Positions 16,580 through 24,307 of a stretch of DNA of 64,000 nucleotides are shown here, piece by piece. The DNA lies in assembly GCA_019454225.1 (NCBI GenBank), contig CP075370.1:3590001-3654000 (forward strand), given 5' to 3'. The stretch is from Paracoccaceae bacterium (GTDB lineage: Bacteria > Pseudomonadota > Alphaproteobacteria > Rhodobacterales > Rhodobacteraceae). Each line of letters opens with the position of its first letter. Position 1 is the first letter of the stretch. A program made the translations under genes and the position numbers. The notes below the pieces were generated by a model that was not told the origin of the DNA, did no database searches, and saw only the letters and a list, made by a program, of their open reading frames with translations.

Positions 16580-16963
16580 TCAGCGCAGCCGGGCCGTCAC
16601 CTCGATCTCGATCCGCATCGCGGGGTCCTGGAGGGCTGCCACGATCATCGTGGCCGCCGGGCGGGCGGTGGCAAAGGCTTCGGCCACCAGCGGCCAGCAC
16701 GCGGGCCATTCGGCGGGGTCCGGCAGGATGTAATGCACGCGCACCACGTCATCGAGGCTGCACCCCGCCTGCGCCAGCGCGGCGGAAATGTTGGCCAGCG
16801 TCTGGCGGCACTGCGCCACCACGCCGTCGGCCAGGGTCATCGTGCCATAGTCGTATCCGGTGGTCCCCGACACGAACACCCAGCCATCGCACACGACCGC
16901 GCGGGAATAGCCAATGTCCGCCTCGAAGGTCGAGCCCGAGGATATCAGTCGGCGTCCGGTCAT
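16580..16963 (-). CDS. RidA/YjgF family protein
   Basis: A 127-aa protein: STFEADIGYSRAVVCDGWVFVSGTTGYD, QCRQTLANISAALAQAGCSLDDVVRVHYIL and the C-terminal AAMTMIV-like segment ATMIVAALQDPAMRIEIEVTA. RidA proteins deaminate reactive enamine/imine intermediates as trimers. The canonical catalytic Arg is expected near PAATMIVAAL in the form RPAATMI, which is present (TARPAATM). ATG 16963 is selected because GGAG lies 7 bases upstream; an in-frame TTG at 16969 is possible. This subgroup often sits beside catabolic genes, but the neighbours here are a protease and a glycosyltransferase. Confidence 0.85.
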   Translation of the reverse strand: MTGRRLISSGSTFEADIGYSRAVVCDGWVFVSGTTGYDYGTMTLADGVVAQCRQTLANISAALAQAGCSLDDVVRVHYILPDPAEWPACWPLVAEAFATARPAATMIVAALQDPAMRIEIEVTARLR

Positions 16964-16976
16964 CGGCAATCTCCGG

Positions 16977-18083
16977 TCAGGGCCGTTCCAGATGGTCGAT
17001 CAGTCGCTCGATCATCGGTTCGGACAGGTGAAAGGCGGAATGCGGCCGGTCGGTCAGCGGGGTGCCGCGCAGTTCAAGGTAATCCATTCCCTTCTGCGCG
17101 GCGAGGTTGCGGAAGAACAGGTCGGTGAACTGCGCGGGCCCGAGGCAGGCCACCCGCCCGCCGCGCGGCGCAAAGACAAGGTTGCCGAAGGAACCGCCCA
17201 TCACCGCCACCACCATCCGCGCCCGCGCCAGAACCCGGCGCTGTTCGGCAAAGCCCAGGTCGCCGCAGGCAACCCGCCGCATGTCGGGCCAGCGGGCCTG
17301 CAACCGCGCAAACACCGCATCCTCGTTCACCAGCCGCCGCTTGCCCGCATCCAGCCGGCTGATGAACACCCGTTCCGGCCCGTCCGCCCGATCGTCCGCC
17401 GCCGCGTCCTCGAGCGACCGGATCGCCGCCGGATGGATCCAGAACGGATGCGACGACAGGTTCCAGGGCACCACCAGCCGCTCGAACCGGCCGACAAAGT
17501 CATGGCCCGTCCGCATCACCTGATCCCCGACGCCCAGCCAGTCCAGCATCTGTCCCATCACCTCGCCCAGCCGCCCCTCCGGATCGGGCAGGATCAGCCG
17601 GATGTCCGCGAACCGCGCGCCCAGCGCCGCGCGCAGCAGCGGGATGCGGGGCAGCATCTCCAGCAGGATATGGGCATAGTTCGACGATCCGATCTTCTTG
17701 CACAGCATCCAGGTTCCCGCGAACTCGGGCACCGCATCGGGCAGATCCAGCCGCGACGTCCCCTCGTCCAGCCGGTCCACCCGGTTCACCACGCGGCGGT
17801 TGCCGATGTTGAAGCTGTCCAGGACCAGATCGCCCGCCGCCGTCATCGCCGTGCCCGCGTCGAACACCAGCGCGTCCGGCAGTTCCAGCGCCCGCGCCTC
17901 GGGGCAGCGGAACACCGGCTGCGACGCATGGCGCGCGTTCAGCGCCTCCATCGCCGGGTTCGGCACCTCGGTCGCATAGCCGGCGGGCGCGCGGTCATAG
18001 GTTTCCGAAGGTGCCAGCACCACGGACGGAAAACGCGCGGCCAGATCGGCCGCGCGCGCATTCCTTGCCGTGATCGGGGCCAT
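16977..18083 (-). CDS. Glycosyltransferase family 61 (DUF563) protein
   Basis: A 368-aa soluble protein with the GT61/DUF563 pattern: [28 protein letters not shown] in the middle (the Asn-x-His segment), [24 protein letters not shown], and the C-terminal [31 protein letters not shown] block. GT61 enzymes transfer pentoses or other sugars to glycans; bacterial members are usually in polysaccharide clusters, which are absent here. It ends 13 bases before the ridA-like start and begins 18 bases after clpX, so it may be read with clpX. Donor and acceptor are unknown. Confidence 0.75.
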   Translation of the reverse strand: MAPITARNARAADLAARFPSVVLAPSETYDRAPAGYATEVPNPAMEALNARHASQPVFRCPEARALELPDALVFDAGTAMTAAGDLVLDSFNIGNRRVVNRVDRLDEGTSRLDLPDAVPEFAGTWMLCKKIGSSNYAHILLEMLPRIPLLRAALGARFADIRLILPDPEGRLGEVMGQMLDWLGVGDQVMRTGHDFVGRFERLVVPWNLSSHPFWIHPAAIRSLEDAAADDRADGPERVFISRLDAGKRRLVNEDAVFARLQARWPDMRRVACGDLGFAEQRRVLARARMVVAVMGGSFGNLVFAPRGGRVACLGPAQFTDLFFRNLAAQKGMDYLELRGTPLTDRPHSAFHLSEPMIERLIDHLERP

Positions 18084-18101
18084 GGCGGCTGGCGGCAGGG
18101 C

Positions 18102-19364
18102 TCAGCCCGCCACTTCCTTCTTCTTCCGCTCGGCGGCATGCACCAGCAGCGGCTTGGCACCACCCTGCACGACCTCCTCGTTCACCACGACCTCCTGCAC
18201 GCCTTCCATGCCGGGCAGTTCGAACATGGTATCCAGCAGGATGTCCTCCATGATCGACCGCAGGCCCCGCGCGCCGGTCTTGCGCTTGATCGCGCGCTTG
18301 GCGATCGCCGACAGCGCGTCGGCGGTGAAGGTCAGGTGGACCCCCTCGATGTCGAACAGCCGCTGGTACTGCTTCACCAGCGCGTTCTTCGGCTCGGTCA
18401 GGATCTGCACCAGCGCCGCCTCGTCAAGGTCGGTCAGCGTGGCGATCACCGGCAGGCGGCCGACGAATTCGGGGATCAGCCCGAACTTCAGCAGGTCCTC
18501 GGGCTCCAGCTCGCCGAACAGCTCGCCCGCCCCCCGCGCATCCGGGTCCTTCACCTGCGCGCCGAACCCGATGGCCGAGCCCTTGTTGCGCTGCGCGATG
18601 ATCTTCTCCAGCCCGGCGAAGGCGCCGCCGCAGATGAACAGGATGTTTGTCGTATCCACCTGCAGGAATTCCTGCTGCGGATGCTTGCGCCCGCCCTGCG
18701 GGGGCACGGAGGCAACCGTGCCCTCCATGATCTTCAGAAGCGCCTGCTGCACCCCCTCGCCCGACACGTCGCGGGTGATCGAGGGGTTGTCCGACTTGCG
18801 CGTGATCTTGTCGACCTCGTCGATGTAGACGATGCCGCGCTGCGCCCGTTCCACATTGTATTCGCTGGCCTGCAACAGCTTCAGGATGATGTTCTCGACA
18901 TCCTCGCCCACATAGCCCGCCTCGGTCAGCGTGGTCGCATCCGCCATGGTAAAGGGCACATCGAGGATGCGCGCCAGCGTCTGCGCCAGCAGCGTCTTGC
19001 CGGTGCCGGTGGGGCCGATCAGCAGGATGTTCGACTTGGCCAGTTCCACATCCGTCTTGGACGAATGGTTCAGCCGCTTGTAGTGGTTGTGCACCGCAAC
19101 CGACAGCACGCGCTTGGCATGCATCTGGCCGATCACGTAATCGTCCAGCACCTTGCAGATCTCGCGCGGGGTCGGCACGCCGTCGCTGGATTTCAGCCCG
19201 GTCGTCTTGGTCTCTTCCCGGATGATGTCCATGCACAGCTCGACGCATTCGTCGCAGATGAACACGGTGGGCCCGGCGATCAGCTTGCGCACCTCGTGCT
19301 GGCTCTTGCCGCAGAAAGAGCAATACAGGGTGTTCTTGCTGTCGCTGCCCGAATTCGTCGCCAT
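18102..19364 (-). CDS. clpX: ATP-dependent Clp protease ATP-binding subunit ClpX
   Basis: A 420-aa AAA+ unfoldase of standard length. The N-terminal zinc-binding domain has [18 protein letters not shown] and CDECVELC. The AAA+ core contains Walker A GPTGTGKT, Walker [11 protein letters not shown], the pore loop GYVGEDVEN, the RKH-like loop, sensor 2 and arginine finger region, and the C-terminal [26 protein letters not shown]. ClpX unfolds tagged substrates and feeds ClpP. clpP lies upstream on the same strand with 96 bases between, containing a hairpin and a candidate separate clpX promoter. Confidence 0.97.
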   Translation of the reverse strand: MATNSGSDSKNTLYCSFCGKSQHEVRKLIAGPTVFICDECVELCMDIIREETKTTGLKSSDGVPTPREICKVLDDYVIGQMHAKRVLSVAVHNHYKRLNHSSKTDVELAKSNILLIGPTGTGKTLLAQTLARILDVPFTMADATTLTEAGYVGEDVENIILKLLQASEYNVERAQRGIVYIDEVDKITRKSDNPSITRDVSGEGVQQALLKIMEGTVASVPPQGGRKHPQQEFLQVDTTNILFICGGAFAGLEKIIAQRNKGSAIGFGAQVKDPDARGAGELFGELEPEDLLKFGLIPEFVGRLPVIATLTDLDEAALVQILTEPKNALVKQYQRLFDIEGVHLTFTADALSAIAKRAIKRKTGARGLRSIMEDILLDTMFELPGMEGVQEVVVNEEVVQGGAKPLLVHAAERKKKEVAG

Positions 19365-19391
19365 GCGTCGCCCTTCCGTCGCCGTTCTGGA

Positions 19392-19420
19392 AGCCTAGGA
19401 CAAACCCCTGACCGCCACAA
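19392..19420 (-). promoter_or_regulatory. Predicted clpX promoter
   Basis: On the minus strand TTGTGG (19415-19420), a 17-base spacer and TAGGCT (19392-19397) lie 28 bases upstream of clpX, after the hairpin that follows clpP. Moderate hexamer match. Confidence 0.33.
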
Positions 19421-19429
19421 TCCGAAATG

Positions 19430-19449
19430 CGGGCGGCACCGGCCGCCCG
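19430..19449 (-). terminator. Hairpin after clpP (weak terminator or mRNA-stabilising stem)
   Basis: A perfect 8-bp stem, CGGGCGGC/GCCGCCCG with a 4-base loop, lies 11 bases past the clpP stop. The following minus-strand sequence (CATTTCGGATT) has only a weak T-tract, so partial termination or processing between clpP and clpX is more likely than full termination. Confidence 0.45.
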
Positions 19450-19460
19450 TCACATCCGCG

Positions 19461-20093
19461 TCACTTGCCCGGGTCGTCTGCCTTGCCGCGCGGCATCAGG
19501 ATCTCGTCGATCAGACCCCAGGCCTTGGCATCCTCGGCCGACATGAAGTTGTCGCGCTCCAGCGCCGCCTCCACGGTTTCCAGCGGCTGGCCCGTGTGCT
19601 TCACATAGATCTCGTTCAGCCGCCGCTTCAGCTTCTCCGTCTCGCGGGCGTGGATCATGATGTCCGTCGCCTGCCCCTGATAGCCGCCGCTGGGCTGGTG
19701 CACCATGATCCGGCTGTTCGGCAGGCTGAACCGCATGCCCTTCTCCCCCGCCGTCAGCAGAAGCGATCCCATGCTGGCCGCCTGCCCGATCACCAGCGTG
19801 CTGACCTTGGGCTTGATGTACTGCATCGTGTCATAGATCGACAGGCCGCTGGTCACCACGCCGCCGGGGCTGTTGATGTACATGCTGATTTCCTTCGACG
19901 GGTTCTCCGCCTCCAGGAACAGCAGCTGCGCGCAGATCAGGCTCGACATCCCGTCATGCACGGGACCGCCCAGAAAGATGATCCGCTCCTTCAGCATCCT
20001 GGAATAGATGTCATAGGCGCGTTCCCCCCGGCTCGTCTGCTCGACGACCATCGGGACGAGGGTGTTCATGTAGTGGTCAACCGGATCGCGCAT
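19461..20093 (-). CDS. clpP: ATP-dependent Clp protease proteolytic subunit ClpP
   Basis: A 210-aa serine peptidase of standard length. The catalytic Ser107 is in GQAASMGS, His132 in MVHQPSGG, and the acidic residue in the segment around [34 protein letters not shown]. The N-terminal axial-loop region ([34 protein letters not shown]-like) is present. It forms the tetradecameric chamber served by ClpX, encoded downstream. A candidate promoter lies at 20143-20171. Confidence 0.97.
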   Translation of the reverse strand: MRDPVDHYMNTLVPMVVEQTSRGERAYDIYSRMLKERIIFLGGPVHDGMSSLICAQLLFLEAENPSKEISMYINSPGGVVTSGLSIYDTMQYIKPKVSTLVIGQAASMGSLLLTAGEKGMRFSLPNSRIMVHQPSGGYQGQATDIMIHARETEKLKRRLNEIYVKHTGQPLETVEAALERDNFMSAEDAKAWGLIDEILMPRGKADDPGK

Positions 20094-20142
20094 GGCCTGC
20101 CTCGTGCCTCTCGGGGTTTCCTATCGCTCGTCTCTTGCCAGA

Positions 20143-20171
20143 GTCTTAGTGGTGCGCCCGGGGGGCTGCAA
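20143..20171 (-). promoter_or_regulatory. Predicted clpP promoter
   Basis: On the minus strand TTGCAG (20166-20171), 17-base spacer, TAAGAC (20143-20148), about 50 bases upstream of the clpP ATG. The remainder of 20172-20313 shows no supported feature. Confidence 0.38.
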
Positions 20172-20313
20172 GGGCACCCCCCGCGCTGCGGCCCGATCCG
20201 GCCGTTCCCGCCGCCCCTGTGCCCCCCGGGTGCCGGTTCCACAGGCGGGCGCGAACAGGCTTGCCCCGTCCCCGCCCGCTATCCATGCTCAAATCCTGCA
20301 GTGGAGCCACAGC

Positions 20314-20467
20314 ATGTTGATCTCGCGTCTGCCAGCCTTCATCGCTGCCAGCGACGAATGCCAACCAGGCCGACGACTACGCCCCCACCTGGGACACCTA
20401 CGCGAACCATTCGCAGGCAAGCGTCGTGCCGCTGGACGCGGCGCGCGGCAGGAAACGCCCCGGCTGA
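20314..20467 (+). pseudogene. Possible frameshifted small gene
   Basis: ATG 20314 has a TGGAG ribosome-binding site 8 bases upstream and opens MLISRLPAFIAAS. From about 20357 a second frame, shifted by one base, reads NANQADDYAPTWDTYANHSQ and on to DAARGRKRPG and a TGA at 20465-20467. That second frame has a natural amino acid mix (Asp, Tyr, Trp, Asn, His) unlike the Arg/Pro/Gly noise expected from shadow frames in this DNA. A hairpin terminator follows 25 bases later. This fits a short gene broken by a one-base indel, or a sequencing error. The protein is not recognised, and the call is speculative. Confidence 0.28.
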
Positions 20468-20491
20468 CGCCCGGCCACCCTGCATCGGGGC

Positions 20492-20523
20492 GACCCGGCG
20501 GCAGCCGGGTCTGTCGTTTGTCT
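20492..20523 (+). terminator. Intrinsic terminator-like hairpin
   Basis: A perfect 8-bp stem GACCCGGC/GCCGGGTC with a GGCA loop (20492-20511) is followed by TGTCGTTTGTCT. It would end a plus-strand transcript crossing the possible small gene at 20314; the only other neighbour is the convergent histidine kinase. Nothing else is seen in 20524-20632. Confidence 0.55.
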
Positions 20524-20632
20524 AGACAACTTGTCGGGACGGATGCCAGACGCGCGCCATACGCGGAACAGACGCAAACCAGACGGGGTTTTTCAGCCTT
20601 TCCAGTGGCTTGACAGCGAACGCCCGACGATC

Positions 20633-21952
20633 CTACCGCGCCAGCACAATCTCCGCCCGCAGCCCCCCCAGCGCGGCGCTTTCCCCCAGCCGCAACGCCC
20701 CTCCATGGCTGCGCGCCACATCCGCCGCGATGGCCAGCCCCAGCCCCACGCCCCCCCCCCGGTTCGGGTCGCGCGCGTCGTCCAGCCGCATGAAGGGGGT
20801 CATCGCCGCCTCGCGCCGATCGGCCGGGATGCCCGGTCCGTCATCCTCGACCACCAGACGCAGCGACCGTTCGCCAAAGATCACCGACACCTCGGCGCGG
20901 GTGCCGTAACGCACTGCATTTCCAATCAGATTCTCCAGTGCCCGCTGCATCGCCTGAACCCGCAGCCGGACCCGGCCGCCACCCTCGACACCGGCCAGCC
21001 GCACCGCCTGCCCACCCCGCTCGGCATTCTCGACGACGCGGCGCACCAGGTCGGCCGGGTCGGTCTCTTCCGGCTCCTCCATGGCATCGCCCCGGGCAAA
21101 GGCCAGGAACTCGTCCACCAGCCGCTGCATCTGCGCCACGTCCGCCTGAAGCGCACGTGTCTCCTCGTCATCCGGCAGCATCGCCAGCCCCAGCCGCAAC
21201 CGCGTCAGCGGCGTCCGCAGATCGTGGCTCACCCCCGACAGCATCAGCGTCCGCTGCTCGATCTGCCGCTCGATCCGCCCCCGCATGTCCAGAAACGCCA
21301 CCCCCGCAGCCCGCACCTCGGTCGCGCCCCGGGGACGATAGGGCAGGTGCTGGCCCTTGCCGAAGGCATCCGCCGCTGCCGCCAGCCGCGTGATCGGGCG
21401 CAACTGCGCACGCAGGAAATAGTAGGCAACCAGCGTCATCAGCACAGATGTAGCGATCATCAGCACCAGAAGCTGATGGGGGTTCGAGGCCGACACGCGC
21501 CGCCGCGGCACCGTCACAGCCAGCGGCCCCTTGTTCGTCGCCACCGCCAGCCGCACCTCGCGCGGGCTCTCCCGCAGGGTGATGCCCAGAATGCCCGGCA
21601 GGCCCTCCCGCATGCCCGCCAGCACTTCGCCCCCCGACACATCCCAGAACGGCGGCTGCATCGCCGCCGGAACCTCGGCTGCGGGCAGGCTGACCGCCAG
21701 CCCCAGCAAGGCCGCCGCCCGCGCCGCCTCGACCTGCGCCGCCGCCAGATCCGGCGCCGCCTCGACCTGCGCGACCAGCAGCGCGACCTCCTGCACCACC
21801 CCCGTGGTCATCTGCCGCGTCACGCCCTCGAAATGCCGCTGGATGAAGGCCAGCGACACCACAAGCTGGATCGCGACCACCGGCACGATCAGGATCAGCG
21901 CCGCCCGCCCGTAAAGGCTGCGGGGCAGCAGGTTTTTCATCGACAGCGCCAT
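20633..21952 (-). CDS. EnvZ-like sensor histidine kinase
   Basis: A 439-aa membrane kinase. TM1 spans about residues 17-37, followed by a periplasmic domain of about 120 residues, TM2 at about 160-180, and HAMP linker (RAQLRPITRLAAAADAFGKG). The HisKA box VSHDLRTPLTRLRLGLAML has phosphoacceptor His243. HATPase_c has N-box LIGNAVRYG, G1 VVEDDGPGIPAD and G2 GVGLGLAIAADVARSHGG. The domain order and the short HisKA match the EnvZ group. ATG 21952 is used; ATG 21940 is an alternative. No response regulator is adjacent: upstream lies a divergent MBL hydrolase and downstream non-coding DNA. Signal and partner are unknown. Confidence 0.88.
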   Translation of the reverse strand: MALSMKNLLPRSLYGRAALILIVPVVAIQLVVSLAFIQRHFEGVTRQMTTGVVQEVALLVAQVEAAPDLAAAQVEAARAAALLGLAVSLPAAEVPAAMQPPFWDVSGGEVLAGMREGLPGILGITLRESPREVRLAVATNKGPLAVTVPRRRVSASNPHQLLVLMIATSVLMTLVAYYFLRAQLRPITRLAAAADAFGKGQHLPYRPRGATEVRAAGVAFLDMRGRIERQIEQRTLMLSGVSHDLRTPLTRLRLGLAMLPDDEETRALQADVAQMQRLVDEFLAFARGDAMEEPEETDPADLVRRVVENAERGGQAVRLAGVEGGGRVRLRVQAMQRALENLIGNAVRYGTRAEVSVIFGERSLRLVVEDDGPGIPADRREAAMTPFMRLDDARDPNRGGGVGLGLAIAADVARSHGGALRLGESAALGGLRAEIVLAR

Positions 21953-21997
21953 GGCAGCAGCGTAACCCTTTGGGGTCTTTGACGGAAGGGGGACCGA

Positions 21998-22864
21998 ATG
22001 GCCGGCGGCAAGCTGCGGCGGGTGGTGGCGCCGAACCCCTCCGCCCTGACCGGACAGGGCACCAACACCTGGCTCGTCGGGCATGGTGAGGTGATCGTGA
22101 TCGATCCCGGCCCGCAGATCCCCGCCCATCTGGACGCGATCCTGTCGGCGCTGTCGCCGGGCGAGACGGTCGCGCGGATTCTGGTAACCCACGCGCACAG
22201 CGACCATTCCCCGCTGGCCCGCGACCTGTCGCGGATCACCGGCGCGCCGGTCTGCGGCTTCGGCCCGCCCGATGCGGGACGCAGCGCCATCATGCGCGAC
22301 CTTGCCGCCGCCGGCTTTTCGGGCGGCGGCGAGGGGGTCGACCCCGCCTTCGCGCCCGACATCCTGCTGGCCGAGGGCGACACGGTAACCGCGGGCGCCG
22401 TCACCCTGCGCACCCTGCACATCCCCGGGCATTTCGCCGGACATCTGGCCTTTGCCTGGGACGACCGGCTGTTCTCGGGCGATCATGTGATGGGCTGGGC
22501 CACCACGCTGGTATCGCCGCCCGATGGCGACATGGGCGCCTACATGGCTTCGCTCGAGCGTCTGGCCGCAGGGTCCTGGGCACGGTTCCACACCGGCCAT
22601 GGCGACGATGTCACATCCCCGCTGGCGCGACTCGCGGAACTCGCCGCGCACCGGCGCGGACGCGAGGCGGCGATCCTCATGGCCCTGCGGGATGGCCCCG
22701 CCGATCTGGCCGCGCTGACCACCCGCGTCTATGCCGACACCGCCCCCGCCCTGCACCGCGCCGCCGCGCGCAACGCCTTCGCGCATCTGATCGACCTCTG
22801 GTCGCGCGACCGGATCACCGCCCGCCCCCAGCTCGCCACAGACGCGGTCTTTGCCCTGCGCTAA
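21998..22864 (+). CDS. MBL-fold metallo-hydrolase (LACTB2-like)
   Basis: A 288-aa metallo-beta-lactamase fold protein. The metal motif is LVTHAHSDHSPLARDL (HxHxDH), with the third His in HIPGHFAGHLAF, the bridging Asp in LFSGDHVMGW and the last His in HTGHGDDV. A C-terminal winged-helix-like tail (GPADLAALTTRVYADTAPALHRAAARNAFAHLIDL) is typical of the LACTB2/hydroxyacylglutathione-hydrolase-like group, which includes RNases and thioester hydrolases. It is divergent from the kinase gene (45 bases between starts). The substrate is undetermined. Confidence 0.88.
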   Translation: MAGGKLRRVVAPNPSALTGQGTNTWLVGHGEVIVIDPGPQIPAHLDAILSALSPGETVARILVTHAHSDHSPLARDLSRITGAPVCGFGPPDAGRSAIMRDLAAAGFSGGGEGVDPAFAPDILLAEGDTVTAGAVTLRTLHIPGHFAGHLAFAWDDRLFSGDHVMGWATTLVSPPDGDMGAYMASLERLAAGSWARFHTGHGDDVTSPLARLAELAAHRRGREAAILMALRDGPADLAALTTRVYADTAPALHRAAARNAFAHLIDLWSRDRITARPQLATDAVFALR

Positions 22865-22890
22865 CCCGGCACGATCCTGTCGATAGGTTC

Positions 22891-22919
22891 TGGACGCCCC
22901 CCGAATCGCTTGCTATATG
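22891..22919 (+). promoter_or_regulatory. Predicted tRNA-Asn promoter
   Basis: TGGACG (22891-22896), 17-base spacer, TATATG (22914-22919), 10 bases before the tRNA 5' end. Confidence 0.45.
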
Positions 22920-22929
22920 CCCCCGGTGT

Positions 22930-23004
22930 TCCGGCGTAGCTCAGCGGTAGAGCAGTTGACTGTTAATCAATTGGTCGTAGGTTCGATCCCTACCGCCGGA
23001 GCCA
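22930..23004 (+). tRNA. tRNA-Asn (anticodon GTT), CCA encoded
   Basis: A cloverleaf can be folded by eye: acceptor TCCGGCG (22930-22936) pairs with CGCCGGA (22994-23000), the D-arm is GCTCAGCGGTAGAGC, the anticodon loop CTGTTAA has anticodon GTT, and the T-arm is GTAGGTTCGATCCCTAC. Discriminator G at 23001 is followed by a genomic CCA. An AT-richer patch with an orphan gene begins directly downstream, as often seen at tRNA attachment sites. Confidence 0.95.
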
Positions 23005-23122
23005 TAACCCCAAGTAGATCAGAGATTTACGAGACACCTCAGCGAGGTGGCTCAGGGGGTGTTTGGCGTTAGTAAGCGCATAGTAAGCAGTTTTGCGCTC
23101 ACACTTGTTTGCGTGATTTGGT

Positions 23123-23680
23123 ATGAAACCAAGGCAAATCCACCCGGTCAGTGCGAAAGTTATGAAATTCGACGATCCATACTATGAGCGTTTGCGGACT
23201 TTTCTTAACGCTTCCAACAGCGAGACAGATCGCGGAAGAGCCCTAGTTGCGGCGTCACTCATAGAAGAAATGTTAGAAGAGGTCTTGCGTGGCTTTCTCC
23301 TAGAAGGCGCTGCGACCAAAAGCCTTTTTGACGGTCCTAACGCTCCGCTTTCGACCTTCTCGGCGAAGTCGAGCGCAACCCGTGCACTCGGCTTGATCTC
23401 AAGATCAGAGTATCAGGACATAGAGGGAGTGCGCAAAATACGGAATGCCTTCGCGCACAGTGTTCTAGTTTCGTTTGAAGATCAAAAGATATGCAGTTGG
23501 GTGGCTGCCCTCAAAACTGGTATGTCGATGCTCGACGCACTGGAGAAGGGTCATCCCTCACGGGCCGATAACCCAAAGCAGCGTTTTGGCATGGTTACGA
23601 CAAGCCTCGTTTCAGCCTTATACAATCGCGCCCACTATACCAAAAAGTCAAAGTTAGAAGAGCGGCACTGGCCCAAGTAG
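23123..23680 (+). CDS. MtlR/MltR-family protein
   Basis: A 185-aa protein. RALVAASLIEEMLEEVLRGFL, a GPNAPLSTFSAKSSATRALGLIS segment and EYQDIEGVRKIRNAFAHS match the MtlR (mannitol operon regulator) family, a helical fold also found in uncharacterised proteins outside mannitol operons. No mannitol genes are near, so a regulator function is doubtful. The coding sequence is markedly richer in A+T and uses codons (AAA, TTA, GTT, ATA) rare in neighbouring genes, which suggests horizontal acquisition. It lies 119 bases past tRNA-Asn. The intervening stretch has a direct repeat AGTAAGC twice, 11 bases apart, at 23071-23088. Confidence 0.7.
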   Translation: MKPRQIHPVSAKVMKFDDPYYERLRTFLNASNSETDRGRALVAASLIEEMLEEVLRGFLLEGAATKSLFDGPNAPLSTFSAKSSATRALGLISRSEYQDIEGVRKIRNAFAHSVLVSFEDQKICSWVAALKTGMSMLDALEKGHPSRADNPKQRFGMVTTSLVSALYNRAHYTKKSKLEERHWPK

Positions 23681-23691
23681 CTGCTATAGTG

Positions 23692-23946
23692 CTAACGCAA
23701 ATCAACGTTCACCCGGTCCAGCTTGGGTGCAAGATCGTGGATCGTGGCCAGAGTTTCGGTGCCGAACTCCCCCTTGCGGCAATCATCGGCCGCCCGCACC
23801 AGCATGAACAGGTCGGCATGGGTTAGCCCGGCTTCAAGGAGGTCGGCAAGCCGGGCTTTCACAAGCCAGTCCAGAAGCGCGGCAAGGGTCTGGCCGAGTT
23901 CATCGGCGCTAGCTCCCTCTCGGTGCATGGGGGGCGGAGAGGGCAT
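23692..23946 (-). CDS. Small hypothetical protein
   Basis: An 84-aa unrecognised protein. It is helical and acidic in the middle (LGQTLAALLDWLVKARLADLLEAG, LFMLVRAADDCRKGEFGTETLATIHDL). The amino acid mix looks genuinely coded. It is convergent with the MtlR-family gene (11 bases between stops) and starts 4 bases after the stop of another uncertain ORF. Lying in the tRNA-Asn patch, it may be cargo of an old insertion. No function is proposed. Confidence 0.45.
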   Translation of the reverse strand: MPSPPPMHREGASADELGQTLAALLDWLVKARLADLLEAGLTHADLFMLVRAADDCRKGEFGTETLATIHDLAPKLDRVNVDLR

Positions 23947-23950
23947 CGGC

Positions 23951-24307
23951 CTAGGCTTTGCGAATCACGGGGGCGTCAGTATCGGCCAGCGACGTGCAGA
24001 CATAGCGGATGCAGGTCGCCAGCACGTCGGACGAATGGACGCTGTTGATTTGGTAGAAACCGCGCGAAAGTTCCTGGGCCGAACGGTTCAGGCGTCCGGC
24101 GTCCGGCGTCCGGCCTGCACGGGGCGCCGCTGTTCTGCCTTCGTGCGGACGGGGTTGACGGCCGCAGGTCCTCGGGAAGTCGGGCGCTGCACCGGGCGGC
24201 ATCGCGCCACCGGAGGCAGGCAGGGGCAAGTCCGGCTGGCGCAGCCCCAACCGATCACGCCCGGCGGCCAGGGCTGGGCAGCCATCGGCGGGCGGCCGGC
24301 CCGTCAC
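23951..24307 (-). CDS. Uncertain ORF or gene remnant
   Basis: The frame opens at GTG 24307, overlapping the ugpC-like stop as GTGA, and ends 4 bases before the small 84-aa gene. The first 70 codons are Pro/Arg/Gly-rich and look like non-coding DNA. The last 45 (NRSAQELSRGFYQINSVHSS and onward to CIRYVCTSLADTDAPVIRKA) look coded. It could be the 3' stump of a truncated gene joined to intergenic sequence, possibly the edge of an insertion after tRNA-Asn. Family not recognised. Confidence 0.25.
   Translation of the reverse strand: MTGRPPADGCPALAAGRDRLGLRQPDLPLPASGGAMPPGAAPDFPRTCGRQPRPHEGRTAAPRAGRTPDAGRLNRSAQELSRGFYQINSVHSSDVLATCIRYVCTSLADTDAPVIRKA
24091..24111. repeat. Short tandem repeat, 7 bp x 3
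   Basis: GGCGTCC is repeated three times in tandem within the uncertain ORF region between the small orphan genes and the ABC ATPase gene. A 7-base unit would shift any reading frame if it expanded or contracted. Confidence 0.7.

Noticed and set aside
16914-20525. A 1203-codon plus-strand open frame across GT61, clpX and clpP
   Set aside because: It is antisense to well-conserved genes and its translation is rich in Arg, His, Gln and Pro, typical of a shadow frame in GC-rich DNA.
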